Source: Rhynchopus euleeides (taxonomy: Eukaryota; Euglenozoa; Diplonemea; Diplonemida; Diplonemidae). From it: 64,000 nucleotides of DNA. Both the position numbers and the translations under genes were made by a program. Where the stretch lies: positions 496,001 through 560,000 of the forward strand of contig OY723314.1 in NCBI GenBank assembly GCA_963210315.1, written 5' to 3'. The notes under the pieces are model-generated. The model was not told where the DNA came from and did not search any database. It saw only the letters and a list, made by a program, of their open reading frames with translations. Shown here piece after piece: positions 9,601 to 17,899 of the stretch. The number at the start of each line of letters is the position of its first letter. The stretch's first letter is position 1.

Positions 9601-12186
9601 GAGGCACTGCAGGCCGACACCGCATCGAAGCTGTCCACCACAGAGCAGGCATCGTCGGAGCTGCGTGTATCCCTCGACCGCAGAGGCGAAGAGCTGCAGC
9701 GGCTGGAAGAGGCTGTCGCTGCAGCACATGCCGAACGCACCACGCTGGAGGCCAAGCTGGAGGCTGAGACACAGCGCGCAGCAGAGAAGGACAAGGCTGC
9801 AGAGTCTGTGCAGGAGGAGCTGCGTGCCCAGGTGTGCAGCCACGAGAAGCAGGCTGGCGAGGCGGGGCTGCGCATCAAGCAGGCTGCAGAGGAGCTGTCT
9901 GCCAACTCGGCTGCGCTGGAGTCCTCCAAAGAGCTGCAGGGCGCCACAGCGGCGAAGCTGGCTGCTGCAGAGGCGGAGGCGAAGCGGGTCGCTGAGGAGC
10001 TCTCCGCAAAGACAGCTGCTCTGGAGTCTGCCGAGTCGCTGCATGGCGCCACAGCGGTGAAGCTGGCTGCTGCTGAGGCGGAGGCTAAAAAGGTCGCGGA
10101 GGGGCTTTCCGCAAAGGCAGCTGCTTTGGAGTCTACCGAGGCGTTGCAGGATGGCACAGCGGCGAAGCTGGCTGCTGCTGAGGCGGAGGCCAAACGGGTT
10201 GCTGAGGAGCTCTCCGCAAAGACAGCTGCTCTGGAGTCTGCCGAGTCGCTGCAGGGCGCCACAGCGGTGAAGCTGGCTGCTGCTGAGGCGGAGGCCAAGA
10301 AGGTCGCGGAGGGGCTTTCCGCAAAGGCAGCTGCTTTGGAGTCTGCCGAGGCGTTGCAGGGTGCCACCGAGGTGAAGCTGGCTGCTGCTGAGGCGGAGGC
10401 CAAACGGGTCGCATCCGATCTGGAGGCACTGCAGGCCGACACCGCATCGAAGTTGTCCACCACAGAGCAGGCATCGTCGGAGCTGCGCGCATCCCTCGAC
10501 AGCAGAGCTGAAGAGCTGCAGCGGCTGGAAGAGGCTGTCTCCACAGCACACGCCGAACGCACCACGCTGGAGGCCAAGCTGGAGGCTGAGACACAGCGTG
10601 CAGCAGAGAAGGAGAAGGCTGCAGAGTCTGTGCAGGAGGAGCTGAAGGGAATGGGCGAATCGCTTTCCACCGCACGCGCCGACACCACCGCGCTGCAGGC
10701 TGAGCTGCACGCCTCCTCCCTGGCCCTCTCACAGGCACGCTCCGAAGCCGCCTCAGCCAGGGCGGAGCTCACTGCCATCGAGAGCCAGCTGGCCTCGCCC
10801 ACCGCTGGCAGCACCTCCGGCACACCACTGCAGCAACGCATGGCTGCGCTGCTGGAGAGGGAGCAGCACGCACAGGCCGCCACCGCACAGGGGGAGGTTC
10901 GCCATGCCAAATCGCGAGCCCTCTCTGCTGAGACGCTGCAGCAGAAGAACGACCACCTCCTGCTCTCACGCTGCTACACCGCGCTGCTGTGGTACGCCGT
11001 GTCCGTTGCCAACAAGTGCGAGGCCCAGGCCACGGTGCGCCACTCCCTGGAGCAGCAGATGCAGGCAAGCGAGTCGTGCCAGCTCCGCCTCCTCCTGTTC
11101 AGATACTACGCACGCTTCCTCGTGTGGGGGAGGGTCAAAACCCGCAGCCGCGCGGGGCGCCGCTCCCAGGGGGAGCTGATGCATGTCAACGGGCAGCTCC
11201 GGGATAACATCTTGAAGCTGGCTGCAGAGAGGGACTCGTTGAAGCACCAGATTCGCGTCTCCGCCGACAACGCCGCCACGACTGGCAACCACCAACACCA
11301 CCACACCTCCGTCGCCGTGGCGCGCGGCCTCCGCAAGCGGGCAGCGGTGCGGTGCCAGAGGCAGCGCCTTCCCCGCTCCGTCCGCACCCTGGGGTCTGCG
11401 CTCGCCTCCCACGCCCGCCGCATGCGACACGACCTCCGTGTGATGTCGGTGTCTCTCGCCGACGAGCAGCACTTCTCCTCTCAGGTACAGCAGCGCTGCA
11501 CCGACCTGTACAACGAAAAGGCGGACCGCATCGGCGCCCTGCAGGTTGCAGATGCCAAAGGCATCCTCAAGGTGGGCCCGCTGGGGGAGGTTGAGATGCG
11601 GGAGAGGTTGGAGCATCTGCTGCTGCGCCGGGAGGAGATGTACCTCTGGTATGCCGACAAGGTTGCGGCGATATACTCGAAGGGGACGCTGGAGCGGCAG
11701 GCCGAGGTGCATGAGTCTGCGGTGGAGTCGCTAGCGGACCAGCTGCGCCTCTTTGGATTCCTCTGGCGGCACCCGCCGAGGCGGAGGTGTGAGCTGCAGG
11801 AGGAGCACCTGATGTCTCTGGAGGACCACCTCGGGGAGTTGGACCGCGACTGGGACTGCCACGACGCGAAGGTGTCTGCGTTCAACGCAGAGCTCCGCAA
11901 CCTCAACCTGGCAGACATGCGCTCCCGCCTCGAGCGGGCACGCGAGCTGACGGTGCGCACCCGACTCATCCTCCCAGGCTCCGGGGAGGCGCCAGAAGAG
12001 GTCGACAACGACGACCCCCCGCCCGGGCTGCTCGCGACCCCCGCGCTCAGTGTCCCCTCCCGACCCGGTGGTATATCTGGTGTGTTCCGGAAGGGTTCGA
12101 TAAGGGCGGGGTCTCGGGCAGGGTCGCCCCGGGCATCTTCCTCCAAGAATCGGTCCGGCTCGTCCTCGCGCTGCGCACAGCAGTGA
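3697..12186 (+). CDS. Kinesin-3-like motor with giant repetitive coiled-coil tail (2829 aa, no introns)
   Basis: ATP-driven microtubule motor. The ATG at 3697 leads almost directly into the motor domain (residues about 11-370): VRVVVRVRPL, P-loop GQTGSGKT (103-110), switch I NAVSSRSH (222-229), switch II DLAGSE (from 269), YRESLLTYILSDSLGGNSKT (about 318), then RKIVNHAVVNED, the kinesin-3 neck signature. A short coiled coil (about 372-450) is followed by a Ser/Pro-rich low-complexity linker (about 460-780), then an alanine/glutamate-rich coiled coil (about 780-2370) made of degenerate 31-35-residue repeats. A less repetitive C-terminal region (about 2400-2770) contains aromatic/basic helices such as CYTALLWYAVSVA and RYYARFLVWGRV, and the tail is Ser/Arg-rich. 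I see no FHA or PH domain, so cargo binding probably uses the unique C-terminus. It is far longer than usual kinesin-3 proteins. The single open frame argues that it is functional. Confidence 0.93.
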   Translation: MEGSSSGSSSVRVVVRVRPLNESEIRAGNKAPYLKHGDKPTEVVLSNPQDAAARSNAFGFDHVIWSDQVSNPDGDQPDVYDGVGKGILANSVAGFNCCCFAYGQTGSGKTYTMMGPHSDPLRRGLIPRICSNLFDHIASDSLRRYQVSASYMEIYQEQVLDLVMTRGGWSSGASHGLKVRTHPVDGVYVDGLTRHRIRSVAELLHLVSVGADARHTACTKMNAVSSRSHALLTVYVTAVELREDDQSSASGHPEGDNVRRVESKLNLVDLAGSERTKKSDVEGGAFVEATKINLSLTTLGRVIDSLAEIAGSTTVPPYRESLLTYILSDSLGGNSKTTMLATVSPHVSNFEETQSTLRYAARARKIVNHAVVNEDADRRKVKQLKEEVERLTRDLQRSRTKEHLSELIDLRAEHERVCRQLAEALERNRGLTAKVGTLEQSLKLAQASASRSKDDGSSPPASRSTFSRSHTDLQGGSPTRARHAVDRNLAAPDVRAASTSPAPRKSGGGIGSATSTPDTTPSMVASRRPEPLKDLDLPPAADNVIKSSGAAGSGGSPEKRKVAGKAEKASQQIAALTLETASLQQKLQRVEKKSILAEQKLKRAAEDAEKELQLEVTKGKKLVKENADQTAKIKTLEKRVATLSTTAVATEIKKPKKVLKPKRLTPASPCSNPQSISPSDTGSECPSEMDQQDTLSALNDPPGTPIASLAAPKIPRPRPSPGNSPSHSGSHPPPVAPKRSGSSSSLKKGVSASPKIAKKPSFSGERAHSPGASLGGEPGAGAASADAHKADELRLEVATLRAAAAAERKHADSVREQLAAKEAEHTEAMQAAVEATAAETRAKEVISAEAEAARAELIEAEEGHAALQADHAALEKRADALAENVASLEASLSKEHARIESLQEKASTASITAVKLRKEKEGAESRAASLEADLAGKAEAAECAEREAERLRSVLQEMSAEVETGREGLEEARRLSTGQAEEADGLRSRLREAEGRAEVLSGGSAAAEERAAGLVVKVGALEAEGAAARQRAEELEAELQRSLAEVKAEAAASQQALQASAVEAAAAAQKQADGLSEELRVARASSSSAAAEAEELQRSLAEAKAEAATLAETLQARDGALQGSAAEAASLQRSLAEVKAEAAASQQRAATLAETLQAREDALQSSSAEASSLQRSLAEAKAESATLAETLQARDSTLQGSAAEAASLQRSLAEVKAEAAASQQALQASAVEAAVAAQKQADGLSEELRVARASSSSAAAEAEELQRSLAEAKAEAATLAETLQAREDALQSSSAEAASLQRSLADAKADSATLTETLQARDDALQSSVAEAASLQRSLTDTQAEAAASQQRAATLAETLQAREEALQNSSAEAASLQRSLAEAKAESATLTETLQARDNTLQGSAAEAASLQRSLADTQAEAASLSTERDTLSAQLSEARATLQQQAAAGAAAGSAADALRASLADAESSRASAEKRCNDVASRLAEAEQDRADTAVRLAAADQAAATQQAEAVRLAAAAESERASLRAAGAESARLAEESAAANEALRASLATAESAQRDSADALQASRAAEALLQSRLQDTESAADQLRTQLAAVASEAEGGRATLLAGLAEAEGQVSAARLEAAQLRSELDQAVQGAERAAEEAAVQLRDAEAQRADMSRRIEQAEADGASAEKSRVEAEAAAAAERAGLDGRVAELVAACAAEEQARAAAVRRVGDVEAEVEEVRERLAAQGAELAAAREAGGASRAELGSVSQQLAALQQDHVVLQERLEAEAQRAAEKEKAAESVQEGLRAQVCSHEKQAGEAGLRIKQAAEELSANSAALESSKELQGATAAKLAAAEAEAKRVAEELSAKTAALESALSLQGATAVKLAAAEAEAKKVAEGLSAKAAALESTEALKDGTAAKLAAAEAEAKRVAEELSAKTAALESAESLQGATAVKLAAAEAETKRVAEELSAKTAALEALQADTASKLSTTEQASSELRVSLDRRGEELQRLEEAVAAAHAERTTLEAKLEAETQRAAEKDKAAESVQEELRAQVCSHEKQAGEAGLRIKQAAEELSANSAALESSKELQGATAAKLAAAEAEAKRVAEELSAKTAALESAESLHGATAVKLAAAEAEAKKVAEGLSAKAAALESTEALQDGTAAKLAAAEAEAKRVAEELSAKTAALESAESLQGATAVKLAAAEAEAKKVAEGLSAKAAALESAEALQGATEVKLAAAEAEAKRVASDLEALQADTASKLSTTEQASSELRASLDSRAEELQRLEEAVSTAHAERTTLEAKLEAETQRAAEKEKAAESVQEELKGMGESLSTARADTTALQAELHASSLALSQARSEAASARAELTAIESQLASPTAGSTSGTPLQQRMAALLEREQHAQAATAQGEVRHAKSRALSAETLQQKNDHLLLSRCYTALLWYAVSVANKCEAQATVRHSLEQQMQASESCQLRLLLFRYYARFLVWGRVKTRSRAGRRSQGELMHVNGQLRDNILKLAAERDSLKHQIRVSADNAATTGNHQHHHTSVAVARGLRKRAAVRCQRQRLPRSVRTLGSALASHARRMRHDLRVMSVSLADEQHFSSQVQQRCTDLYNEKADRIGALQVADAKGILKVGPLGEVEMRERLEHLLLRREEMYLWYADKVAAIYSKGTLERQAEVHESAVESLADQLRLFGFLWRHPPRRRCELQEEHLMSLEDHLGELDRDWDCHDAKVSAFNAELRNLNLADMRSRLERARELTVRTRLILPGSGEAPEEVDNDDPPPGLLATPALSVPSRPGGISGVFRKGSIRAGSRAGSPRASSSKNRSGSSSRCAQQ
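6790..7960 (+). repeat. In-gene coiled-coil repeat block 1 of the kinesin
   Basis: About a dozen degenerate units, in frame, built on LQRSLAEVKAEAAAS, ATLAETLQARDDALQ and SSAEAASLQ. A longer cassette (LQASAVEAAAAAQKQADGL through ARASSSSAAAEAEE) occurs twice, near 6862 and 7372, almost unchanged in DNA, which indicates recent in-frame duplication. Confidence 0.85.
9022..10500 (+). repeat. 738-bp (246-codon) tandem duplication inside the kinesin tail
   Basis: The segment starting near 9031 (AQRAAEKEKAAESVQE) recurs 738 bases downstream near 9769, with long stretches identical in DNA, for example the CAGGTGTGCAGCCACGAGAA block at 9091 and 9829. Inside both halves run 35-residue units of the type AAKLAAAEAEAKRVAEELSA followed by KTAALESAESLQGAT. 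A third partial start lies near 10591. All offsets are multiples of three, so the coiled-coil register is kept. Confidence 0.85.
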
Positions 12187-12411
12187 AGTGGGAGAGGGGC
12201 AGGTGTAGGGCGTGTGGGTGGAGGAGTTGGGGGTGGGGGTGGGTGGTGGGGGGGGAGATAAAGTGGTCGAAAAGAGAGAGGGGGGGGGAGGGTTTTATTG
12301 TGTCCCGTTGGCGGGAGCGTTGTTTTATTTTCAAAAGTGACAGGCTTTATTTCAAAAAAGGGTGTTTTAAAAATGGCGAGAGCCTCAGTGGTTTTTTTTG
12401 TTGTTGGCGTT
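12187..12411. other. Kinesin 3' flank
   Basis: G-rich then T-rich sequence between the kinesin stop codon and the hAT target duplication. It probably holds the kinesin 3' UTR; no signal is clear enough to call. Confidence 0.35.
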
Positions 12412-12419
12412 GCCTTGCC

Positions 12420-13110
12420 CAGGGGTGGAGCTTGAAATTTGGGGTTGCGGGCTGGATCGGGTCAGATCGGGTCAGATCGGGTCAGCCAATTTTTCTCACT
12501 GAATGGGTTCCTCCCCGGTTCGTCTCAGAGATCAGTGCTCGGGCCCAGCCTCCCGCGAGGGTACCGGAACTGAGATGCAGCCCCGGACGCGCAAGGACTT
12601 GGTTACAAGACAAACACATGCCATAGGGGGGGTCTGGGGGGCGGAGCCCCCAGCCGCCGGAGGCCACGGTAGTGAACATCTGTGACTTGCGGGCGTACGG
12701 ATTCTGTGTGAGTTGGCTGCGTCCTCCTGAGGATACTGAGGGCGGTCTGTACTCCATTCCCTGATGTAAAGGGCTTGGGTACAAGACAGGCACATGCCAC
12801 AGGGGGGTCTGGGGGGCGGAGCCCCCCAGCCGCCGGAGGCCACGGTAGTAAACGTCTGTTGCACGGTACGGGTTGGGCAGCTCCATTTGTCCTCTATTGT
12901 GACTGTTTGAGGCCTGTGCTCATGTCGCTGGGGTCACTTTGCTCACGAAACGCCTCCTGGTCACCTTGAGACCCCAAGGCGAGGAGCCAACTTTTCCGGT
13001 TTCCCGAAAATCTATATTTTTTTTTCTTTTTACCCCTGACCTGATTTTTTGTGAGGGCCTGCAGAAAATCAGGTCAGCTGACCCGAAAAAACCCCCAAGC
13101 TCCACCCCTG
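12420..13110. mobile_element. Non-autonomous hAT-like element (691 bp)
   Basis: Terminal inverted repeats CAGGGGTGGAGCTTG at the left and its complement at the right are flanked by a perfect 8-bp target duplication GCCTTGCC (12412-12419 and 13111-13118). CAGGGGTGG ends plus an 8-bp duplication are the hallmark of the hAT superfamily. There is no transposase. The interior has a triple GATCGGGTCA near the left end, GGGTCAGCTGACCC near the right end, and two direct copies of a GC-palindrome module. The perfect target duplication suggests a fairly young insertion just downstream of the kinesin gene. Confidence 0.85.
12599..12859. repeat. Direct pair of an 85-bp GC-palindrome module
   Basis: Copies at 12599-12683 and 12775-12859 share GGGGGGCGGAGCCCCC followed by AGCCGCCGGAGGCCACGGTA and an AACATCTGT/AACGTCTGT end. 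The same module occurs in the two larger hAT-like elements at about 53264-53310 and 63650-63710. Confidence 0.8.
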
Positions 13111-13544
13111 GCCTTGCCCTTTTTTCTCTTTTCGCGAAGCGAAGACAGTTTCGTGGCCCAGTTTAACGCGTGCGTGTGTGTGGGGGGTTTGGCCGACCCG
13201 CCTCCTCCACCTTAGTGTCTAGTGGGTGCAAAAAGCACGCAGCGTTGCCGGGAAGGGCAGGGGGGGATGCGAGTGCCCGCGTGTGGGTTTTGCAGTGGGC
13301 TCCCATCAAGGCCACGGTGTTTTCGCTGTGTTGATACCATGATGTATATTACTCCATAAAGATTCACGCATGTGACAGTGGAGACGGGGTCAAGAGCAGG
13401 GGGGGGTGTGTGTGAGCTCGGTGTCCTCTGCACTGCCATAAAAAAGGATTCACGTGTGTGCGTGTGTGCAGAGTGGCGTGATTACGATATGCCCGAAGGA
13501 CAGGTTGCTGCCTGTCCCTCAAAATGCCATCGACACTTTCCCCT

Positions 13545-13657
13545 GGGGGAGCCCTCACTGCGCGGTGTGACAACGTGAGGAGAGGACAGGCGGCACGGCC
13601 TTCTTACCCTCACCGACTCACAAGCCGTGACTGGCTGTGACTGGCAGCGAGACCCCA
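13545..13657. mobile_element. Degenerate member of the 109-bp MITE family
   Basis: The ends (GGGGGAGCCCTCACTG and GGCAGCGAGACCCC) and the CCGACTCACAAGC / GTGACTGG interior match the better copies at 28250-28358 and 49950-50049, with many changes. Confidence 0.45.
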
Positions 13658-14256
13658 CACTATGCGGCCCTAAAAGGCAATCAAATTATCGACAACACAG
13701 GCAGTGGGGGCGGGGTGGAATCATCAGAAGCGCACTCGGTGCGACATGCGCTGTACAAAATAGGGTGATTAATTCCGCGCGCGCGCGCGCGTGTGTGTGT
13801 CTGTCATACGACAAAAGGAAAACAGTGTTGTTCGCATCAGCAGGACGGGAGTGTTCCCTCCAAAGCGAAGAGGCTGCATTCCTCCATCAGAGGGGGGGGG
13901 GGGGCGGGAACCGCTATCTCTCTGTCAAAAGTAAAACCATCCCCGTACAAGGGCGGTGTGGCAGCCACCACCCCCCCCTTTTTTTTGGTTCCCTACGACC
14001 CCCGCACCCCCATCCCGCCGCCTCTCTCTCTCTCTCTGGACTAATTGCGTTTTTTTCCCCCTGCTTTCATTTCCATTTTATTTTTTTTTGCGTTCAGATT
14101 TGCCGTTTACTGGGGGAGCCCCATCCCCTCCGTGTCCAACACTGTGCCTGAAGGAAGGTGGCGCCCGCCCCTGTTTATGTTTGTCCGGATAGGCTCACTT
14201 TTTTACTGCCACCTTTTTCAAAGCGAAAAAGCAAAGCCTCGCAATTCTAGTGTTGG

Positions 14257-14288
14257 TTTCTTCTTCTTCTTCTTCTTCTTCTTCTTCT
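14257..14288 (+). repeat. TTC microsatellite
   Basis: About ten TTC units in a row, directly before CTCCCCGGGG. Simple sequence. Confidence 0.9.
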
Positions 14289-16529
14289 CCCCGGGGCCTC
14301 TTTCCAGGGCCTCCGCACGCACAGCCCACGCACACTACACACCCCCGCCTGGTGGAGCACCACTGTTTCTTCACAACCCCAGCTGCAGCTTTGCCTTTTT
14401 CTGATAACGCCATCACACCCCTCCCCCCTCCCGGTGCCTGCCATACGGTGCCTTATGGTCCCACCGATGCCATCTTGTGCAACAAGAGATAGCCGTCATG
14501 CGTGGTCCGCGGCATGTTAAGCTTGTTGGATGTAGTATGTCATTGGCTTGGTCCTACCAATGCCTTCCTCTCAACAGCGTGTTGTAGTCATTTCTTTTGG
14601 TGGGTGGTTTCGAGAAGAGAAGTGTATTCCGAGTGTGCGTGCAGAGCTGTCTGACTGCAAGCAATGCATGACCTTGTTGTGTGTCTGTGTGCGGGGTACA
14701 GTGGAGATCGCACCGAGATCAGTGTGATGGACACCCAAGGGGGGGGGGGGGGTGTGGGGCATGCTCTCGGGGTACCCTAGGTACTCCAACGAGATTTATG
14801 CGTGTGTGTGTAGTGTAGCGGCAGAGTTCGCTTGGCGCGAACTACGCTAGACAAAGAGGCTTGCAGGGGGTGAGGTTTTAAAAGACCTCGAGCCTGCGAC
14901 TGTTGCGAGGGTTGCAGCTTGTCTTGTATTCGAGTGCAATAACTTGGCGTCGTCGGTTGCCGGTCTTAAAATCCCCTGTCTGAAAGGCATCGGCTACGGT
15001 TGGGTGTGTGTGTGTGTGGGTGCAACACCAGAGCTCGCTCGGTGTGACCTACACTAAACTCAAAAGACCAACGCGTGTGTGGTGCATCATTCAAGAAGGC
15101 GTACAAGCGGATAGAGACGGTGGTAGGACGTTCGGCAATGCCGCCTGTTCGGACAGAATCACACGAAACAGTGGTCCGTCCCTCACCGGCTGTGTGGGAC
15201 ACGGCCAAGAACCAATGCAACCGAGTGAATCACAACAGAGAAGGGAGATTAGCGACAGTTGGTGTTCTTCGAACGCTGAACACCACCCACAGCCTGCCGG
15301 GTGTGTGAAGTGTTTCAAAGGATCCGCACGGTGAAAAGTTTCCTGATTTGGGCGACGCCGGACTGTCACAAAAAAAACTATGTTCAAAAAATTCGTTCAA
15401 ATTGTTTGACCCAGGGTCGTCATCGCGACCCAACCGTTCGACCAATCGAGTTCGACCTTTGTCGTACATCGCCCCCCCCCCCCCCCCCCCCGCCAATATA
15501 GGAAAAACAGCCGCATCGCTAGGTGCGTTCGATATGTGCAGCGCGCGACAGGCGCAAAAAAGAATACGAAACGGAAAACGGAAAACGGAAAAGCGAAATC
15601 TTTGATAAATACAACCAAGCCAGAGCCGTGTGCCATCCCGAAGGGCTGAGCGATCAGTGCAGAAGCCAGCAAGCGCCCACCTGTGTGGTGCCTACCTTGC
15701 GTGTGCCCTGTGCTGCGCCAGCGACAGTGAAAATCACACCTAGAGCAGGGTGCGTGCTCGGTGTGATTCACACTGCCGAAGAAAATACTCGCGTGTGACA
15801 TGTATGTGCCATGACCTTTGCAATCCATGGCAGTGACCGAAACGTGAACGAAACCGCATCAACACTCCAGGAGTGCACCACACCTTTTCTGACAACACAG
15901 TCTTTGCACGTCACCGATCTGGCCCCCCCCGCCTTTTCCTTGAGCTTAAGGAGCCGAACCCTTCGATTGCTGATGCTATAGAGGAATGTGTCAAAAATCA
16001 GGCCCTCGTTTGGCGAGATGCCATGGTTTTTCAGACACATGTGCACCCCCCCACCCCCGCTGACACACCCTCCCCACAGCGGCACCCTGCTGTGCAGATT
16101 GATGCGAAGGGTGTGAGGGGTGGGACACATCAGCCACGCCAGCAGGCTTTGGGAGCCTGTGGAAGGTTTCCCAGGCCTGAGAGCGGGTCTCCTGCATGGG
16201 ACATCCACCGGTTTGAAACGACACCACAAACGTCGGGTGGGGGGGGGGGGGGTAGGGGTGTGCCTGCGTGTCTCCGTGTCGCTGTTTTTGTGTCAAACTG
16301 TGTCACCTTTACAGCCAGTGAGAACAGTGAAAAAAAGGGCGGGGGGGAAAAAGGTCGCCCTTGTCTCACTTTTCGGCGCTTCTGAGCCCCCGATTGATGG
16401 CCCTCCAATTGATTCTTTATGTATAACCGCGTGCATGCGCAACAGGCCATGTGTATTAGTTTGAAGTGGGTGGGTTGGGGGTGGGGTGAGTGTGAACGTG
16501 AGAGAGTGAGAGAGTGATCGTGTGTGTGT

Positions 16530-16582
16530 GTGTGGTGACCACGTTTTGTGTGGGGAGATCCTGCGCGGATCATTGCCCACCC
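16530..16582. repeat. Family-D 53-bp repeat, possible structured RNA
   Basis: Read by eye as identical to 29755-29807. It runs from a GT tract through GGTGACCACG and GGGGAGATCCTGCGCGGATC to GCCCACCC. On the minus strand it can form GATCC/GGATC inside GTGGG/CCCAC, followed by a small near-palindrome GTGGTCACCAC. The strict conservation contrasts with the unrelated flanks. Confidence 0.6.
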
Positions 16583-16870
16583 AGAGAGAGAGAGTGTGTG
16601 TGTGTGTCCCTACCTCGCAACCATCCCCTCACCCTGGTTTCTTTTTGATTGCCCCAGCCGTCACACACCAGGCAGGGGGGGCAGGAAAATGATGGTAACC
16701 CCATGCCACCCCCGCTTGGGGGTGGGGCAATTCCGAACATTCGGCACAATCCCCCCCCCCCCCCTCCATAGAGAGCTCTGTTCATTGCAGCAGTGCCTCG
16801 CTTGACGTTGTCGTGTGTGTTGCCTCCCCACGCAGCTTCCCTGGTGGCCTCCTGTGGCAAGGGGGTGGGG

Positions 16871-16951
16871 GGGCTTGGCTCTGTGTGTCAAACTGTGTCA
16901 GCTTGCCCCCTCTTTTGAGAGGTGGCTCGCTGATCTGCATTCTGAGCGAAG
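16871..16951. repeat. Family-C short repeat
   Basis: Shares CTCTGTGTGTCAAACTGTG, then TTGCCCCCTCTTTTGAGAGG, then GCTC and TCTGAGCGAAG with 42508-42588. A weaker relative may lie near 16284. Confidence 0.55.
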
Positions 16952-17899
16952 GCACTCAGTTTCCTTTATCTTGGGGGGGGGGGGGGGGGAACGTCTGGCT
17001 TTTTTTCGCGCCAAAAAAAATGACCTGTGGGGTCGTTCGGTACCCTAGCAAGCACCGTTCGTACTCCACGAAGAACACTCCAAATCTTACATTTTTATGT
17101 GTGGCGCTGCGTGCGTTTCACCGCAACCTCTCCAGAAAAGGGGGAATCCCTTTTCCCCCCCCCCTGCTCGCCCGCCCGCCCGCCCCCGTTGTTGCGTGAC
17201 ATGTGTCGAAAGTGTTCCATTTCCCAAACACATCATGTTGCCGCAACACAGCCCCGAGCAAACCCATGCTCCTGGGTCTCAGGCACACTCCCCCCTCCCT
17301 CCCTCCCTGCACGTTTTAATGGCATTTTTTTTCCCGGAAGCCGGGCTTACAACTAAACGGGAGGGTGGCAATGGGTGGGCTTAGTTCAAAGCGGAAATAC
17401 TCAGGGCGGTGTCGGAAGGATATATGGGTGTCAGGGGGGGTGGGGCATCTGAGAGCAGTAAAGAGCAGAGGTGGGATGACACCTCGCACCACAGGCCAGC
17501 CATGAGGCTGGGGCGCCTCAGCTGCGACGGGAGGCCGCTGCGGGATGTACACACGGCGCTGAAGTAAATTACATTACAAGTGGTTTTACATGTAAAATTA
17601 CAAGTGAAAAATGGTTACAAGTGCCACTTGTAAAATTACAAGTACCACATGTAAAATTACAAGTGCCACTTGTAACTTTTACAAGTGGTACTTGTAATTT
17701 TACATGTAAATGACATGTGCCACTTGTCATCTCCGCGGTTTCCTTCATACTCTACACTGTGATGGGGGGTTTTTTGGCAAGCGGAGTGGCAAGGAGGGGG
17801 GAGAAATGACCAGCAAACGGTGGGAGTGCAATGCAACAGCTGTCGAGATCGGATCGAGTGGACTGATTGTATTTTGTGCCGACGACGAGTCTCATTTTT

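Larger units (their letters stand above)
13119..17551. other. Long intergenic region with short repeats
   Basis: No gene that I can support. It holds a degenerate 109-bp-family MITE (13545-13657), a (GC)n-(GT)n tract near 13779, a TTC microsatellite (14257-14288), several copies of a short motif around GCTCGGTGTGA (near 13736, 15041 and 15757), a C20 run (15472-15491), family D (16530-16582) and family C (16871-16951). The open frames are low-complexity products. Confidence 0.5.

Noticed and set aside
5580-10910. Very long antisense and alternate-frame open frames across the kinesin (for example 979 codons at 8519-5580, 752-769 codons near 8452-10910, and 633 codons at 7421-9322 on the plus strand)
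   Set aside because: They mirror the GC-rich, Ala/Glu-rich repeats of the sense gene (Ser/Ala-, Arg- or Cys/Leu-rich products). The sense frame has a full kinesin domain; the others have no domain and arise from codon composition.
14800-15070. Hairpins around AGTTCGC/GCGAACT and GCTCGGTGTGA that could suggest tRNA genes
   Set aside because: No complete cloverleaf with T-loop and acceptor stem could be drawn; treated as a loose short repeat.
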